From Burkholderia ubonensis (GTDB lineage: Bacteria; Pseudomonadota; Gammaproteobacteria; Burkholderiales; Burkholderiaceae), in assembly GCF_902833085.1 (NCBI RefSeq), contig NZ_CADFEB010000010.1, forward strand, positions 124,001 to 188,000: a stretch of 64,000 nt of DNA. Reading direction: 5' to 3'. The notes below the pieces were generated by a model. It was not told the DNA's origin and searched no databases. It was given only the letters and a program-made list of their open reading frames with translations. Made by a program: the position numbers and the translations under genes. This document shows, in pieces, positions 41,675 to 51,829 of this stretch. The first letter of the stretch is position 1; every line of letters starts with the position of its first letter.

Positions 41675-42348
41675 TCCCCGACGAGGAAGATACGGGTCAC
41701 CGGCACGCGCAGCGACGTCGCGCCGATGCTGACCTGCAGGCCCGTCACCGCGCGCGGCGGCGGCGCGTTGCCGAGCTGCGGCACCTTGATCGCATCGTTG
41801 TTCTGCGCGAGCGCGTCGTCGGCCGTCTGCACGTTCGTGGTCCAGCCGACGCGCGGCACGTAGAGCTTCGCGTCGATCGCGCCGACCCCGCCCATCAGCG
41901 CCACCGAGCTCCAGCCTTCGACGTCGGGGTTCTTCAGCGTGTCGCGCAGCCGGTTCGCGTCGGCGAGCGGCGGCGACGCGTAGCGCACCACGCGGCCACC
42001 CGCGATCCGGTAGCGGATCACCTGCAGCCGCGGCGCGGCGCCCGGCGCGTCGAACGTGCGGACGATCTGCAGCGTGTTGCCGGCGACGCCGAGCGCGGGC
42101 TGGCCGGCCTCGTCGTCGGTCGCCGCGCGGCGCGCGTCGATGCGCATCTGGTCGAACATCTGCGCGAAGATGCGTTCGTCCTCCATCGCCGACGACACCT
42201 TGTCGCGGCCGCGCATGATCTGGTCGAGCCCGCGCCATGCGAGCACGGCGACGACCGCGAGAATCGCGATCGCGATCATCAGTTCGATCAGCGTGAAGCC
42301 GCGCGTGCGGACGCGCCGCGCCGATTCAGAGCGAGCGGCTGGTTTCAT
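41671..42348 (-). CDS. gspJ: Type II secretion minor pseudopilin GspJ
   Basis: A 225-residue minor pseudopilin. The prepilin-peptidase site is RTRG|FTLIELMIAIAIL (cleavage after residue 17) with Glu at +5. A long amphipathic helix and a C-terminal beta domain follow. It overlaps gspI by 23 bases upstream and gspK by 4 downstream, so the minor pseudopilins are tightly coupled. Confidence 0.93.
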   Translation of the reverse strand: MKPAARSESARRVRTRGFTLIELMIAIAILAVVAVLAWRGLDQIMRGRDKVSSAMEDERIFAQMFDQMRIDARRAATDDEAGQPALGVAGNTLQIVRTFDAPGAAPRLQVIRYRIAGGRVVRYASPPLADANRLRDTLKNPDVEGWSSVALMGGVGAIDAKLYVPRVGWTTNVQTADDALAQNNDAIKVPQLGNAPPPRAVTGLQVSIGATSLRVPVTRIFLVGE

Positions 42349-42763
42349 TCGCGACCACCGTGACCATCTGAGCGAGCACGCCTTTGCTGTCCGGCGCGCT
42401 CACCGATACCTGCACGCGCCGGAACACCGGATTCGGCGTCGTGCTGACGCGCTGCGTGCAGACGAGCTGCACGTTGCCCTGCGAGCAATCGAAGCTCTGC
42501 TCGCCGATCTCCGGCCACGCATGCGTGAGCCGCAACTGCGCGAGCGCGTTGTCGGCGCTCCAGCTGGCCAGCAGCCGGCGATGCAGGTCCGACGAGCCGG
42601 TCGCCAGCGTGCCGACCGCGCGAATCGACGCGGCGAGCGCGACCGCGATGATCGCCAGCGCGACCAGCACCTCGATCATCGTGAAACCGCGCGCCGCTGA
42701 ACGTCCCGTGCAGGGACGCATCGCGGGAGCGGGGGAAGGGGAGAGGAACGGCCGGCGATGCAT
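42326..42763 (-). CDS. gspI: Type II secretion minor pseudopilin GspI
   Basis: A 145-residue minor pseudopilin. The leader ends RSAARG|FTMIEVLVALAII, with Glu at +5. ATG 42763 is preceded by GAGGTG, two bases after the gspH stop; a second in-frame ATG at 42721 has no ribosome binding site, so the longer leader (26 residues) is preferred. It ends 23 bases inside gspJ. Confidence 0.9.
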   Translation of the reverse strand: MHRRPFLSPSPAPAMRPCTGRSAARGFTMIEVLVALAIIAVALAASIRAVGTLATGSSDLHRRLLASWSADNALAQLRLTHAWPEIGEQSFDCSQGNVQLVCTQRVSTTPNPVFRRVQVSVSAPDSKGVLAQMVTVVANETSRSL

Positions 42764-42765
42764 CG

Positions 42766-43299
42766 TCACTGCACCTCGTAGCGGCCGTTGCCGGTGCCGA
42801 CGATCGTCACGCTGCCGACGGTCGAGTGCAGCGTCACGCGCACCGGCGTGTCGATGCTCTCGGTGCCGAACACGACGCGGTCCACGCGCGTATCCGAACC
42901 CGGATAGTCGATGTCGGCGCCCGTCACGCCGCCGTCCCAGTCGCGCGGGCGCAGCAGGTCGTCGCGCAGCGTGCGCCAGCCGTCGGCGCTCCTCATGTCG
43001 AAGCGGAAGCCGCGCGCGGTCGGCTGCCATGCGATCGGACGGGCGCGCACCTGCGCCTCGTCGCCCGCCGTCTCGAACAGCAGCGCGAGCCGCTGCGCTT
43101 CCTCGCGCAGGTCGGTGCGCGGATTGCGCGTCAGCGACAGCGACGCGAGCGACACCAGCAGGCCCGCGATCACGAGCACGACGAGCATCTCGAGCAGCGT
43201 GAAGCCGCGCTGCGACGCCCGCGCGCCACCCGCGCGCGCCGGGGCCCGGCGCACACGGCAGCCGCGCCCGAAGCGGGAAGTCGTGCGGATGGCGAGCAT
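42766..43299 (-). CDS. gspH: Type II secretion minor pseudopilin GspH
   Basis: A 177-residue minor pseudopilin. The unusually long leader (about 32 residues, basic) ends SQRG|FTLLEMLVVLVIAGLL, with Glu at +5. The C-terminal GspH-type beta domain is about 70-177. It lies 39 bases after gspG and 2 bases before gspI. A later start would shorten the leader, but none has a clear ribosome binding site. Confidence 0.9.
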   Translation of the reverse strand: MLAIRTTSRFGRGCRVRRAPARAGGARASQRGFTLLEMLVVLVIAGLLVSLASLSLTRNPRTDLREEAQRLALLFETAGDEAQVRARPIAWQPTARGFRFDMRSADGWRTLRDDLLRPRDWDGGVTGADIDYPGSDTRVDRVVFGTESIDTPVRVTLHSTVGSVTIVGTGNGRYEVQ

Positions 43300-43338
43300 G
43301 GGGATCGGAAAAGAGACGTCGGGCCGGTCAGCGATCGT

Positions 43339-43791
43339 TTACTGCCACGATCCGATGTCGGAGTCGTTGGATTCGCCGCCTTCCTTGCCGTCGGCGCCGT
43401 AGCTGAACACGTCGATCTCGCCGTGCACGCCCGGGTTCAGGTACTTGTACGCGTTGCCCCACGGATCGTTCGGCAGGCGCTCGAGATAGCCGCCGTCCTT
43501 CCAGTTGTTCGGGATCGGATCGGTGCTCGGCTTCTGGATCAGCGCCTGCAGGCCCTGGTCCTGCGACGGATAGCGGCCGTTGTCGAGACGGTACAGCTTG
43601 AGCGCCTGCATGATCGTGCCGATGTCCTGCTTCGCGGCGATGCGGCGCGCCTCGTCCGGACGGCTCATGATCTTCGGCACGATCAGCGCCGCCAGAATCC
43701 CGAGAATCGCGACCACCACCATGATCTCGATCAGCGTGAAACCGCGCTGACGGCGAACAGCTCCGTTGCGTCGAGTGATCCACGTTTGCAT
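43339..43791 (-). CDS. gspG: Type II secretion major pseudopilin GspG
   Basis: The 150-residue main subunit of the periplasmic pseudopilus. The prepilin site is RRQRG|FTLIEIMVVVAILGILAALIVPKIM, with Glu at +5. The family's calcium-binding C-terminal loop follows (NDPWGNAYKYLNPG and EIDVFSYGADGKEGGE). It is the first gene of the minus-strand row gspGHIJKLMN; its promoter lies in the 179 bases shared with the divergent gspC. Confidence 0.96.
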   Translation of the reverse strand: MQTWITRRNGAVRRQRGFTLIEIMVVVAILGILAALIVPKIMSRPDEARRIAAKQDIGTIMQALKLYRLDNGRYPSQDQGLQALIQKPSTDPIPNNWKDGGYLERLPNDPWGNAYKYLNPGVHGEIDVFSYGADGKEGGESNDSDIGSWQ

Positions 43792-43970
43792 GCTGACTTC
43801 CTCTTTCCAAAAAATTGTCGTCGATTGAGTGACGTTTCCGAAACAACCGGGTCAGGTCCCTGCGGGACTGCTGCGCCGATTGCGCCGGCACGGAGCACGC
43901 ATTGTAAGGCGCGGCCCGCCGAGGGCTTTCACTCAACGCAAATTTCACATACATCCGTACAATAGCGCGC

Positions 43971-44381
43971 ATGAACGCGATCTCGATCCGGATACTCTCC
44001 CTCGCACTCTTCGCTGCGTTGTGCGCGACGGCCACCTATTGGGTCGTCACGCTGTCGGCTCGCGAAGCGCCGCTGCCCGCCGCCGCCGCGCGGCCCCCGA
44101 TTCGCACCGAGGATGCCGCCGCGCTGTTCGGCGGCCAGCTCGACAAGAATCCCGTGCAGGACATCCACCTGTTCGGCATCCTCGCGCTCCAGCGCGGCGC
44201 CGCCGCGATCGTCGGCGTCGGCGGCGAGCCGCCGCGCGCGGTGTCGCTCGGCGCCGAGGTCGCGCCCGGCGCGAAGCTCGCCGAAGTCCGCGACCGCTCG
44301 ATCATCGTCGAGCGCAACGGCGCCCGTGCCGAAGTCGCGTTGCCCGCCAACACGCCGTCTCCGGCGATCTACATGCGCTGA
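43971..44381 (+). CDS. gspC: Type II secretion protein GspC, short form
   Basis: A 136-residue inner-membrane connector to the secretin. TM is at about 6-26, followed by a homology-region domain (about 48-130) with AALFGGQLDKNPVQDIHLFGILALQRGAAAIVGV, which in other species binds the N0 domain of GspD. It has no coiled coil and no PDZ domain, so it is about half the length of enteric GspC (about 270). It is the only gsp gene on the plus strand, placed between gspF and gspG and converging on gspF with 26 bases between stops. Confidence 0.88.
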   Translation: MNAISIRILSLALFAALCATATYWVVTLSAREAPLPAAAARPPIRTEDAAALFGGQLDKNPVQDIHLFGILALQRGAAAIVGVGGEPPRAVSLGAEVAPGAKLAEVRDRSIIVERNGARAEVALPANTPSPAIYMR

Positions 44382-44407
44382 AAGCCCGGTGACGGCCGGC
44401 ACGGCCG

Positions 44408-45625
44408 TCACTGCACCATGTTGTTCAGCTCGATGATCGGCAGCATCACGGCCAGCACGATCACGAGCACGATGCCCCCCATCGCGAGAATCAACAGCGG
44501 CTCGAGCAGGCTCGTCAGGAACATCGTGCGGCGTTCGAGCTCGCGCGCTTCGCCTTCGGCCGCGCGGTCGAGCATCGTCGTCACGTCGCCGGTCGCTTCG
44601 CCGGAACGGATCAGGTGCACCAGCACCGGCGGAAATGTCTTCAGGTTGTTCAGCGCGCGCGACAGCGCGGAGCCTTCACGCACGCGCACGATCGCGTCGT
44701 CGATGTTCGCGCGCATCGCGCGGTTCGACAGCGTCTCGCCGGCCGCCTGAAGCGCGCGCAGGATCGGCACGCCGGCCGCCGTGAGAATGCCGAGCGTGCT
44801 CGCGAAGCGCACCGTGTTGTAGCCGCGCACCAGCTTGCCCGCGAGCGGCGCGGTCAGCAGCCAGCGGTCGAACGCGAGGCGCGGCCCGTCGCGCGACAGC
44901 GTCGCCCTGACGAACCAGACGACGAGCACGACCGCGATCACGATCGCCCACCACCAGTGCCGCACGAAGTCCGACAGCGCCATCATCACGACCGTCAGGA
45001 TCGGCAGCTGCTGCTTGGTGCTCGCGAACACGTTGACGACCTGCGGCACGACATAGCTCAGCAGGAACGTGACGATGCCGAACGCGATCAGCGTGACGAT
45101 CCCCGGGTACGTGAACGCGAGCAGGATCTTCTGCTTCAGCGCATTGCTCTGCTCGATGTAGTCGGCGAGACGCGACAGCACGATGCCGAGCTTGCCCGTG
45201 TGCTCGCCCGCCGCGACGAGCGCGCGATAGATTTCCGGGAAATCGCGCGGATGCTGCGCGAGCGCGTTCGCGAGCGAATGGCCGCCCAGCACCTCGGCGC
45301 GGATCGCGGCCATCAGTTCGCGGATGTAGTCGCGCTCGGCCTGCTCGGTCAGCACGCCGAGCGATTCGTCGAGCGGCAGCCCGGCAATCAGCAGGCTCGC
45401 GAGCTGCCGCGTGAGGATGGCCTGTTCGCGCTGCGACAGCCTGCGGCCGAGCGCTAGGCGCTGGCTGCGCGCGCCGCGGGTCGCGCTGGCCGCCGGCTCG
45501 ACAACGAGCGGCGTCAGCCCCTGCGTGCGCAGCTGGCCGCGCGCGGCGCGCGCGCTGTCGGCTTCGACGACGCCCTTTTGCGCATGACCCGCCGCATCGA
45601 TTGCTTCGAATCGGAATGCCGGCAT
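44408..45625 (-). CDS. gspF: Type II secretion inner-membrane platform protein GspF
   Basis: A 405-residue polytopic protein with two cytoplasmic GspF domains (about 68-191 and 270-393) and three transmembrane helices (about 170-190, 220-240, 375-400). Typical pieces are LTRQLASLLIAGLPLDESLGVL, AGEHTGKLGIVLSRLADYIE and SGEATGDVTTMLDRAAEGEARELERR. It lies 4 bases after gspE and is the last gene of the gspDEF row. Confidence 0.95.
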   Translation of the reverse strand: MPAFRFEAIDAAGHAQKGVVEADSARAARGQLRTQGLTPLVVEPAASATRGARSQRLALGRRLSQREQAILTRQLASLLIAGLPLDESLGVLTEQAERDYIRELMAAIRAEVLGGHSLANALAQHPRDFPEIYRALVAAGEHTGKLGIVLSRLADYIEQSNALKQKILLAFTYPGIVTLIAFGIVTFLLSYVVPQVVNVFASTKQQLPILTVVMMALSDFVRHWWWAIVIAVVLVVWFVRATLSRDGPRLAFDRWLLTAPLAGKLVRGYNTVRFASTLGILTAAGVPILRALQAAGETLSNRAMRANIDDAIVRVREGSALSRALNNLKTFPPVLVHLIRSGEATGDVTTMLDRAAEGEARELERRTMFLTSLLEPLLILAMGGIVLVIVLAVMLPIIELNNMVQ

Positions 45626-45629
45626 CGCG

Positions 45630-47126
45630 CTATGCGCCTCCCGTCACGCGCAACACTTCCTCGAGCGACGTCGCGCCCGCCGCGAGCCAGCGCTCGGCGT
45701 CGTCGCGCAGCGTGCGCATCCCTTGCGCGCGGCCCGTCGCGAGAATCTCCGCGTCGGCCGCGTTGCGGTGGATCAGCGTGCGGATCGACTCGTCGACGAT
45801 CAGCAGTTCGTATACGCCGCGCCGGCCCGCATAGCCCGAATGCCCGCACTTGTCGCAGCCGACCGGATGCCACACCGTGCGGCCTTCCTCATGCCGCTCT
45901 TCCTTGCAGACCGGGCAGAGCTGCCGCACGAGCCGCTGCGCGAGCACGCCGAGCAGCGACGATGCGAGCAGATACGGCTCGACGCCCATGTCGGTCAGGC
46001 GCGTGACGGCCGACGCCGCATCGTTCGTGTGCAGCGTCGCGAGCACGAGGTGGCCCGTCAGCGACGCCTGCACCGCGATCTGCGCGGTTTCGAGGTCGCG
46101 GATTTCGCCGATCATGATCACGTCCGGATCCTGCCGCAGGATCGAGCGCAGCGCGCGGGCGAAGGTCATCCCGATCCGCTCGTTCACCTGCGTCTGGCCG
46201 ATGCCGGACAGGTCGTATTCGATCGGGTCCTCGACCGTCATGATGTTGGTCGTCGCGGTTTCGAGCCGCGACATCGACGCATACAGCGTCGTCGTCTTGC
46301 CCGAGCCCGTCGGGCCCGTGACGAGCACGATGCCGTGCGGGCGCGCGATCAGCTTGTCGAACTGCGTGAGCGTGTCGCGGCCCATCCCGAGCGCTTCGAG
46401 GTTCAGGCGCTGCGCGTCTTTCTCGAGCAGACGCAGCACCGCGCGCTCGCCGTGCCCGGTCGGCAGCGTCGACACCCGCACGTCGACCGGCCGGCCGCCG
46501 ACCCGCAGCGTGATCCGGCCGTCCTGCGGCAGGCGCTTCTCGGCGATGTCGAGCTGCGCCATGATCTTGATCCGCGAGATCAGCGCGCCGTGCAGCGCCT
46601 TCTTCGGCCGCACCACGTCGCGCAGCGTGCCGTCGACGCGAAAGCGCACGACCGACGCATTCTCGAACGGCTCGATGTGGATGTCCGACGCCTGCTCGCG
46701 CGCCGCTTGCGTGAGCAGCGCGTTGATCATCCGGATGATCGGCGCGTCGTCTTCCGATTCGAGCAAGTCCTCGACTTCGGGGATGTCCTGCATCAGCCGC
46801 GACAGGTCGACTTCGCCCTCGACCTCGCCGACCACCTGCGCGGCGCTGCCGTCCTGGCGCGCGTACGCCTGGTTGATCGCGTGCGCGAGTTCGTCGGCCG
46901 GCAGGCGCAGCACCGAGATCGAGCCGAAGTTGCGCGCGATCTCCGCGAGCGCCGCGTCGCTCGTACGGTCGCTGATCCACACTTCGAGCGTGTCCTCGTG
47001 CTGATGCGCGATCAGCACCTGGCCGCTCTTCGCGAAGCCGTACGGCAACAGCCGAGCGGCGAGCGGCGACGGCGGCGGGCGTTCGCCCGGCGCGCCGTCG
47101 TGGGTGGAGGCGAGCACGTCGCTCAC
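45630..47126 (-). CDS. gspE: Type II secretion ATPase GspE
   Basis: A 498-residue cytoplasmic AAA+-like motor. The N-terminal domain binds GspL (about 1-130). The ATPase core has Walker A GPTGSGKTTT (about 262-271), the Asp box TVEDPIEYDL, Walker B IMIGEIRDLETA and the His box TGHLVLATLHTND. A four-cysteine zinc motif follows (CPVC ... CDKC). The start is GTG 47126 inside the gspD stop (a GTGA junction), since no ATG fits the conserved N terminus. It sits between gspD and gspF. Confidence 0.95.
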   Translation of the reverse strand: MSDVLASTHDGAPGERPPPSPLAARLLPYGFAKSGQVLIAHQHEDTLEVWISDRTSDAALAEIARNFGSISVLRLPADELAHAINQAYARQDGSAAQVVGEVEGEVDLSRLMQDIPEVEDLLESEDDAPIIRMINALLTQAAREQASDIHIEPFENASVVRFRVDGTLRDVVRPKKALHGALISRIKIMAQLDIAEKRLPQDGRITLRVGGRPVDVRVSTLPTGHGERAVLRLLEKDAQRLNLEALGMGRDTLTQFDKLIARPHGIVLVTGPTGSGKTTTLYASMSRLETATTNIMTVEDPIEYDLSGIGQTQVNERIGMTFARALRSILRQDPDVIMIGEIRDLETAQIAVQASLTGHLVLATLHTNDAASAVTRLTDMGVEPYLLASSLLGVLAQRLVRQLCPVCKEERHEEGRTVWHPVGCDKCGHSGYAGRRGVYELLIVDESIRTLIHRNAADAEILATGRAQGMRTLRDDAERWLAAGATSLEEVLRVTGGA

Positions 47127-49432
47127 TGCGAGGCTCCCGAGGGTACCGTCAGCGGCTGTTGCTGCATCTGCTGCTGCGGCACGGCTTGCGGCTGGACGGC
47201 CGGTTGTTGTTGCGACGGCTGTTGCGGCACGGGCTGCTGGCCCTGTTGCTGACGGCGAATCTTCGTCAGGTCGAACAGGTTCAGTGCCGAGCCGCCTTCG
47301 GCCGGGCCGATCGGCATCGGCGGAACGGTCGGATCGTCCTTGTCGCGCATGACGTTGTTGTCCGACTTGTACGAGCCCGTCACGCCCTGGACATAGTCGT
47401 AGCGGTTCGCCGAGACCGCCTGCGCGGTCTGCCGGTCGTTGATGATCACGGGGCGCAGGAACACCATCAGGTTGGTTTTCTGGCGCTGCTTCGATTCCGA
47501 GCGGAACAACTGGCCGATCCACGGAATGTCGCCGAGCAGCGGCACCTTGCTGTTCGACACCTGGTAGTTGTCCTGCATCAAGCCGCCGAGCACGATGATC
47601 TCGCCGTTGTCCGCGAGAATCGTCGACTGGATCGAGCGCTTCTGGAAGGTCGGGCCGGTCGTGGCGGTCAGCGTGCCGTTGACCACCGACGAATCCTCGG
47701 TATAAAGCTGCAGCTTCAGGATGCCGCCGTCGGTGATCTGCGGCTTGACATGCAGCGTGAGGCCGACGTCGCGGCGGTCGTACGTATTGAACGCGCTGTT
47801 CGTGTTGCCGCTCGTCAGGTTCGAATACGAGCCCGTCGGAATCGGCACGTTCTGGCCGACGACGATCTTCGCTTCCTCGTTGTCGAGCGTGACGAGGTTC
47901 GGCGTCGACAGCACGTTCGCATCACTCACGCCCGCGAAATAATTCAGCAGCGCGCCAAGGCCCTGCACGCCGAACATGTTGTGCAGCCAGCCGACGTTGA
48001 GGCCCGGCAAGAGGGTGGACGCCAACTCGCCGATACCCGCCGCACTGCCGGTCGTCACCCCGAGGATGTTGCCGGTGGGCGGACCACCGGGGGCGCTGAA
48101 GTTCGTGCCGCCGAGAAACTGGCCGTTCGCGATCTGCCACTGAATGCCGAGGTTGCCGGACGTATTCGAGTTCAGTTCGACGATCAGCGCCTCGATGTAG
48201 ACCTGCGCGCGCCGCGCGTCGAGCTGGTCGATCACCGCGCGCAGGTTCCGGTACACCGGGTCGGGCGCCGTGATGATCAGCGAATTCGTCGCCGCGTCGG
48301 CCTGGATCATCCCGCCCGGCTGGTTTTCTTCGCCCTTGTCCTTGTCGCCGCCGAGCAGGCCGCCGGTGCCGAGGCCACCACCTTGCGACGAACCGCCGCC
48401 ACCGCCGTATGACGACGACGACGAGCCGCCGATGCCGCCCGACGGCAGCGGCGGCGTGCCCGAGATGCCGGTCGAGAAGTTGCCGCTCGATGACGAGCCG
48501 CCCTGGTTGAACGCGTTCGCATCGTTCGACGTCGCCGACGCGCCGGTTTCGCCGCCGCCCTTGCCGAGCATCCCGCGCAGCGTCTTCGCGAGCTTCACTG
48601 CTTCGGCGTTCTTCAGCGGCACCACGTGCATGTTGCCGGGCACGCCGCTGGGCGCGTCGAGCTGCTGCACGAGCCGCTTCGCGGCCGCGAGGCGCGACGC
48701 GCTCGACGCGCGCAGCATCAGCGAGTTGGTGCGCGGGTCGGCGATGACCGACACCTTCAGTGTCGCGTCGCTGTTGCCGATCGCGCCGGGGTCGAGCATC
48801 TTCTGGAGCTGCGTCGCGAGGTCGATCGCGTTCGCGTTCCGCAGCGGCACGACCACCACCTGCGCGCCCGCGGCGCTGTCGACGCCCGCGATGATCTGCG
48901 CGATGCGGCGCACGTTGTCCGCATAGTCGGTGACGATGATCGTGTTGTTGGCCGGATACGCGGTGACCGTGTTGTTCGGCGAGATCAGCGGCCGCAGCAC
49001 CGGCAGCAGGTTGTTCGCCGATTCGTTACGCAGTTCGAATACCTGCGTGACGACCTGGTCGCCGCGCGCCTGCGGCGTGTTGCCGACGTAGGTCGGCACG
49101 CCCTGCAGCTTGGCGTCGGCCTCGGGCACGACCTTCAGCACGCCGTGATCCTGCACGAGCGCGAAGCCCTGCATGCGCAGCGCGGACTGCAGCGTCTTCA
49201 GCGCCTGGTCTTCCGGCACCGGACGTTCGGCGACGAGGTTGAGCTGCCCCTTCACGCGCGGATCGACGATGATCGTCTTGCCGGTCGCGGCGCCGATCGC
49301 CTTGGCGACCTGATCGATATCCGCGTTCACGAAGTTGAGCGTGACCTGAGCGTGGGCGGCCTGCGCGACGATCATGCCGGCGACCATCAGGGTCGCAGCG
49401 ACGCGCCGCATAACGAAGCGATTTCTTGTCAT
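47123..49432 (-). CDS. gspD: Type II secretion outer-membrane secretin GspD
   Basis: The 769-residue secretin that forms the outer-membrane channel. Signal peptide about 1-32 (ending AAHAQ), then N0 (about 33-110) and N1-N3 domains. N3 carries a Gly/Ser-rich insert (about 285-365, with GGGGSSQGGG). The secretin core is about 430-690 (VGQNVPIPTGSY and LGDIPWIGQLF type segments). The C terminus is a Gln/Pro-rich tail of about 45 residues. ATG 49432 is preferred by signal-peptide shape; 49465 and 49411 are alternatives and none has a clear ribosome binding site. It is the first gene of the gspDEF operon. Confidence 0.94.
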   Translation of the reverse strand: MTRNRFVMRRVAATLMVAGMIVAQAAHAQVTLNFVNADIDQVAKAIGAATGKTIIVDPRVKGQLNLVAERPVPEDQALKTLQSALRMQGFALVQDHGVLKVVPEADAKLQGVPTYVGNTPQARGDQVVTQVFELRNESANNLLPVLRPLISPNNTVTAYPANNTIIVTDYADNVRRIAQIIAGVDSAAGAQVVVVPLRNANAIDLATQLQKMLDPGAIGNSDATLKVSVIADPRTNSLMLRASSASRLAAAKRLVQQLDAPSGVPGNMHVVPLKNAEAVKLAKTLRGMLGKGGGETGASATSNDANAFNQGGSSSSGNFSTGISGTPPLPSGGIGGSSSSSYGGGGGSSQGGGLGTGGLLGGDKDKGEENQPGGMIQADAATNSLIITAPDPVYRNLRAVIDQLDARRAQVYIEALIVELNSNTSGNLGIQWQIANGQFLGGTNFSAPGGPPTGNILGVTTGSAAGIGELASTLLPGLNVGWLHNMFGVQGLGALLNYFAGVSDANVLSTPNLVTLDNEEAKIVVGQNVPIPTGSYSNLTSGNTNSAFNTYDRRDVGLTLHVKPQITDGGILKLQLYTEDSSVVNGTLTATTGPTFQKRSIQSTILADNGEIIVLGGLMQDNYQVSNSKVPLLGDIPWIGQLFRSESKQRQKTNLMVFLRPVIINDRQTAQAVSANRYDYVQGVTGSYKSDNNVMRDKDDPTVPPMPIGPAEGGSALNLFDLTKIRRQQQGQQPVPQQPSQQQPAVQPQAVPQQQMQQQPLTVPSGASQ

Positions 49433-49797
49433 GGATGAATGGGTCGATGCCGGCTCAGGCCACATCCGGCGGTGGTACTGGATCCAATTCCGAAAACAGC
49501 GACATTAGCAGTTTTTCATGTCCGAAATATCACATCGATCCGAATACTGTCTCATATACGACAGTATTCCTGACGTATGTATGCGAGATGTAAGATTTCG
49601 CGTTTGCTGCCGTTTGTTCGTCTCCGTCATCATTTCAGGATGAGTTGAAACGAAAATGCGGTATAACCCGGCATACGGCGCCGCGCTTGCCGCACCGCGA
49701 CCGGCTGCCGGTATGATACGGGCGTCGCATTGCATATCGCGCGAATTCCGTTCCGGCCGCGGGTTTTCCCGCCCCCGTTTACTGCACTTTTCGATCA
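49433..49797. other. Divergent promoter region between gspD and the lytic transglycosylase gene
   Basis: 365 bases without a gene, clearly AT-richer than its surroundings between 49500 and 49630. It contains the 28-base inverted repeat at 49542-49569 and should hold the promoters of both gspDEF and the transglycosylase gene. Confidence 0.65.
49542..49569. promoter_or_regulatory. Perfect 10-bp inverted repeat, candidate operator
   Basis: GAATACTGTC, eight bases, GACAGTATTC. A perfect dyad of this length in a divergent promoter is a good candidate for a dimeric regulator's binding site, about 110 bases upstream of the gspD start and 230 bases upstream of the transglycosylase start. No T-run follows, so it is not a terminator. 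Confidence 0.55.
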
Positions 49798-50247
49798 ATG
49801 AACAGACGGCTCGTTTCGATTGCGTTGTTGACCGCCGGCGCATGGCTCGCCAGCGGCAACGCTCGCGCCGATTGTTTCGACGAAGCGGCCAAATACCAGC
49901 AGGTCAATCCGCTGATCCTGCGCGCGATCGCGTGGCAGGAATCGCGCAACCGGCCGGACGCGAGAAACAAGAATGCGAACGGCTCGACCGACTACGGGCT
50001 GATGCAGATCAACTCGATCCATCTGCCGGTGCTGTCGCGCTACGGGATCGGCCGCGACACGCTGATGGAGCCGTGCAAGAACGTCTATATTGCGGCGTGG
50101 CACCTGCGCCAGAAGATGAACCGGTACGGCAATACGTGGCAGGCGGTCGGCGCCTATCACTCGGAAACGCCGTCGCTGCGCGACAAGTACGCGAAGCAGA
50201 TTGCCGGCATCCTCGCGCAATGGAAATTGCTGCCGCCGCAGCCGTAA
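49798..50247 (+). CDS. Small lytic transglycosylase (SLT domain, IagB/IpgF-like)
   Basis: A 149-residue periplasmic enzyme that cleaves the peptidoglycan glycan chain to open room for envelope machines. The signal peptide (1-24) ends GNARA; the SLT core has the catalytic Glu in AIAWQESRNRPDARN (about E48), the family motif GLMQINSIHLPVL, and the C-terminal AYHSETPSLRDKYA. Two Cys (26 and about 93) could pair. It stands next to gspD in divergent orientation, so a role in inserting the secretin or another machine is plausible but unproven. Confidence 0.9.
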   Translation: MNRRLVSIALLTAGAWLASGNARADCFDEAAKYQQVNPLILRAIAWQESRNRPDARNKNANGSTDYGLMQINSIHLPVLSRYGIGRDTLMEPCKNVYIAAWHLRQKMNRYGNTWQAVGAYHSETPSLRDKYAKQIAGILAQWKLLPPQP

Positions 50248-50395
50248 TCCGGCGTCGCGCCGGCCGGCCGATGCGCGTTTGATGCACAATGCGGGCTCAC
50301 GCCGCGAATTTGCCCCGGCGCCCGGCCCCGGCCGATGGCGCGCCGACCGGGCCGCCGCGGCCGCTTTTTCCTCTTTTCCGTTGGTGCGTATCGTT

Positions 50396-51724
<1,329 letters not shown>

Positions 51725-51786
51725 CAACCGTTAAATCTTGCAAATACGTCGTGAAGTGTGGCGAAAAAGCCGCGCGCCGCGCGAAA

Positions 51787-51812
51787 AAAAACCCGCCGAA
51801 TGGCGGGTTTTT
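51787..51812. terminator. Bidirectional rho-independent terminator
   Basis: AAAAACCCGCC / GGCGGGTTTTT with a 4-base loop, giving a T-run on both strands. It lies 62 bases after zigA and 17 bases after the hupB stop, serving both convergent genes. Confidence 0.92.
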
Positions 51813-51829
51813 CGTAACAGGCGCTGAAC

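Noticed and set aside
49547..49564. LexA or lux box in the gspD promoter
   Set aside because: The half-sites CTGT and ACAG are 10 bases apart rather than 8, and CTG/CAG are 12 apart rather than 10. Kept only as an unassigned dyad.
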